Below, in pieces: positions 5,593 through 6,682 of a DNA stretch of 6,682 nt. Both the position numbers and the translations under genes were made by a program. How positions within the stretch are numbered: the stretch's first letter is position 1; each line of letters opens with the position of its first letter. The notes beneath the pieces are model-generated. The model was given only the letters and a program-made list of their open reading frames with translations, searched no databases and was not told the origin of the DNA. Source of the DNA: Chloroflexota bacterium (GTDB lineage: Bacteria; Chloroflexota; Dehalococcoidia; JACQGW01); contig JACQGW010000396.1 of assembly GCA_016199325.1 (NCBI GenBank), positions 1 through 6,682 of the forward strand. The letters are read 5' to 3'.

Positions 5593-6682
5593 TGGCCTAC
5601 CGATTGGGTGTCGATATTGGCGGAACGTTCACAGACGCGACCCTCATCGACGAGACGACGGGGGAGGTCCGGATCGGCAAGGTGTCGTCGACGCCGAAGG
5701 ACCCCTCCATCGGGTTCCTCCAGGCGACGCATCGCATCTTGCAGACGGCGGCGGTGGCGCCGGCTGAGGTCGCCTACGTCGTCCACGGCACGACGGTGGC
5801 GACGAACTCGATCATCGAAGGGAAGGTCGCCCGCACGGGGCTCATTACGACCGACGGCTTCCGCGACATGCTCGAGATCGCCCGCCAGATGCGGCCATCG
5901 CTCTACGACCTTCAGTTCGAGAAGCCGCGACCGCTGGTGCCGCGCTACTACTGCTTCGGCATTCCCGAGCGGCTGGACGCCCGCGGGAACGTCGTCATTC
6001 CCCTGGACGAAGAGGCCGTCCGGCGGGCGGCCGAGCAACTGCGGGCCGAGGGCGTCGAATCCATCGCCGTCTGTCTCCTCCATTCATACGTGAATCCGGC
6101 CCATGAGAAGCGGGTCGGCGAGATCCTCCGGGAGGTCTTTCCCGAGGCCGTCCTCTCGCTGTCGTCCGAGGTGGCGCCGGAGTTCCGCGAGTACTTCCGG
6201 GCCAGCACGACGGTGATCAACGCCTGCATCCGGCCGGTCGTCGCTCGCTATCTCCAGAGCATCGAGGCCCGCCTGCGGGACGACGGCCTGGTGGCCGAGC
6301 CGCTGGTCATGCAGAGCAGCGGCGGCGTCCTCACGTTCGGCGCGGCCAGCGAGCGGCCGGTCTTCATGGTCGAGTCCGGCCCGGCGGCGGGCGTCATCGC
6401 CTCGACCTATCTGGGCGGCATCCTCGGCTACAAGGACGTCATCTCCTTCGACATGGGCGGCACGACGGCCAAGGTCGGCCTCATTCAGAACGGCCGGCCA
6501 CGGGTCACCAAGGACTACGAAGTCGGCGCGGCCGCCCGGCCCGGCGTCGGCAGCTCGCGCGGTAGCGGCTATCCCATCCGGACGCCCGTCATCGACCTCA
6601 TCGAGATCGGCGCTGGCGGCGGCTCCATCGCCTGGATCGACGCGGGCGGCGCGCTGCGGGTTGGGCCGCAGAGCGCCGGCGC
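5592..6682 (+). CDS. hyuA: Hydantoinase A/oxoprolinase family protein (HyuA subunit), 3' end beyond the window
   Basis: The first 363 codons are present, open to the right edge; family members are about 690 residues, so roughly half is seen. HyuA is the ATP-binding partner of HyuB with an actin/Hsp70-like (ASKHA) fold that phosphorylates the substrate. Signatures in order: GVDIGGTFTD phosphate loop (6-15), HGTTVATNSIIEG (65-77), ARQMRPSLYDL (97-107), PERLDARG, MQSSGG, ESGPAAGV (from 261), second phosphate motif FDMGGTTAKVGLI (from 286), GYPIRTPVIDLIEIGAGGGSIA, and VGPQSAG just before the edge. ATG 5592 shares its A with the hyuB stop TGA and is preceded by a good ribosome site. The order is hyuB before hyuA, whereas many loci and the fused eukaryotic oxoprolinase have A first. 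The protein is cytoplasmic and has no visible defect in the part seen. Confidence 0.95.
   Translation, partial: MAYRLGVDIGGTFTDATLIDETTGEVRIGKVSSTPKDPSIGFLQATHRILQTAAVAPAEVAYVVHGTTVATNSIIEGKVARTGLITTDGFRDMLEIARQMRPSLYDLQFEKPRPLVPRYYCFGIPERLDARGNVVIPLDEEAVRRAAEQLRAEGVESIAVCLLHSYVNPAHEKRVGEILREVFPEAVLSLSSEVAPEFREYFRASTTVINACIRPVVARYLQSIEARLRDDGLVAEPLVMQSSGGVLTFGAASERPVFMVESGPAAGVIASTYLGGILGYKDVISFDMGGTTAKVGLIQNGRPRVTKDYEVGAAARPGVGSSRGSGYPIRTPVIDLIEIGAGGGSIAWIDAGGALRVGPQSAG

Overview
The window is GC-rich bacterial chromosomal DNA with five protein genes and no RNA gene, insertion sequence, CRISPR array or phage gene that I can see. It looks like a high-GC soil or subsurface lineage. Chloroflexota/Thermomicrobia fits the Pro/Thr/Ala-rich linker after the lipoprotein cysteine, and Rokubacteria/Methylomirabilota or an alphaproteobacterium are also possible. 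No marker gene settles the taxonomy.

Left part (1-1067, minus strand): a polytopic membrane protein of unknown function runs off the left edge. Its reading frame is clear from the transmembrane segments, but its start is not: the only ATG with a Shine-Dalgarno sequence lies in another frame. Middle (1068-1355): a divergent intergenic region with a possible extended -10 promoter for the membrane gene and some GC-rich hairpin potential. Then (1356-2681, plus strand) comes a 441-residue lipoprotein that looks like a degenerate, probably non-catalytic, M23/lysostaphin-like domain.

Right part (2764-6682, plus strand): the most coherent unit in the window. A near-consensus sigma70 promoter (TTGACA, 17 bp, TACAAT) is followed at the predicted transcription start by a 26-bp perfect palindrome. 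Then come three tightly packed genes: a LacI-family repressor, hyuB and hyuA (cut by the right edge). hyuB starts on a TTG inside the end of the repressor gene behind a perfect AGGAGG, and hyuA overlaps the hyuB stop by one base. The simplest reading is an autoregulated operon. The LacI protein binds the palindrome, shuts off its own mRNA together with the ATP-dependent hydantoinase/oxoprolinase-type enzyme, and releases when a small ligand (substrate or pathway intermediate) appears. The substrate cannot be read from the sequence.

The enzyme family is well known. What may be worth a closer look is the regulatory wiring (LacI repressor as first gene of its own hyuBA operon, with an unusually long and symmetric operator) and the degenerate M23-like lipoprotein.
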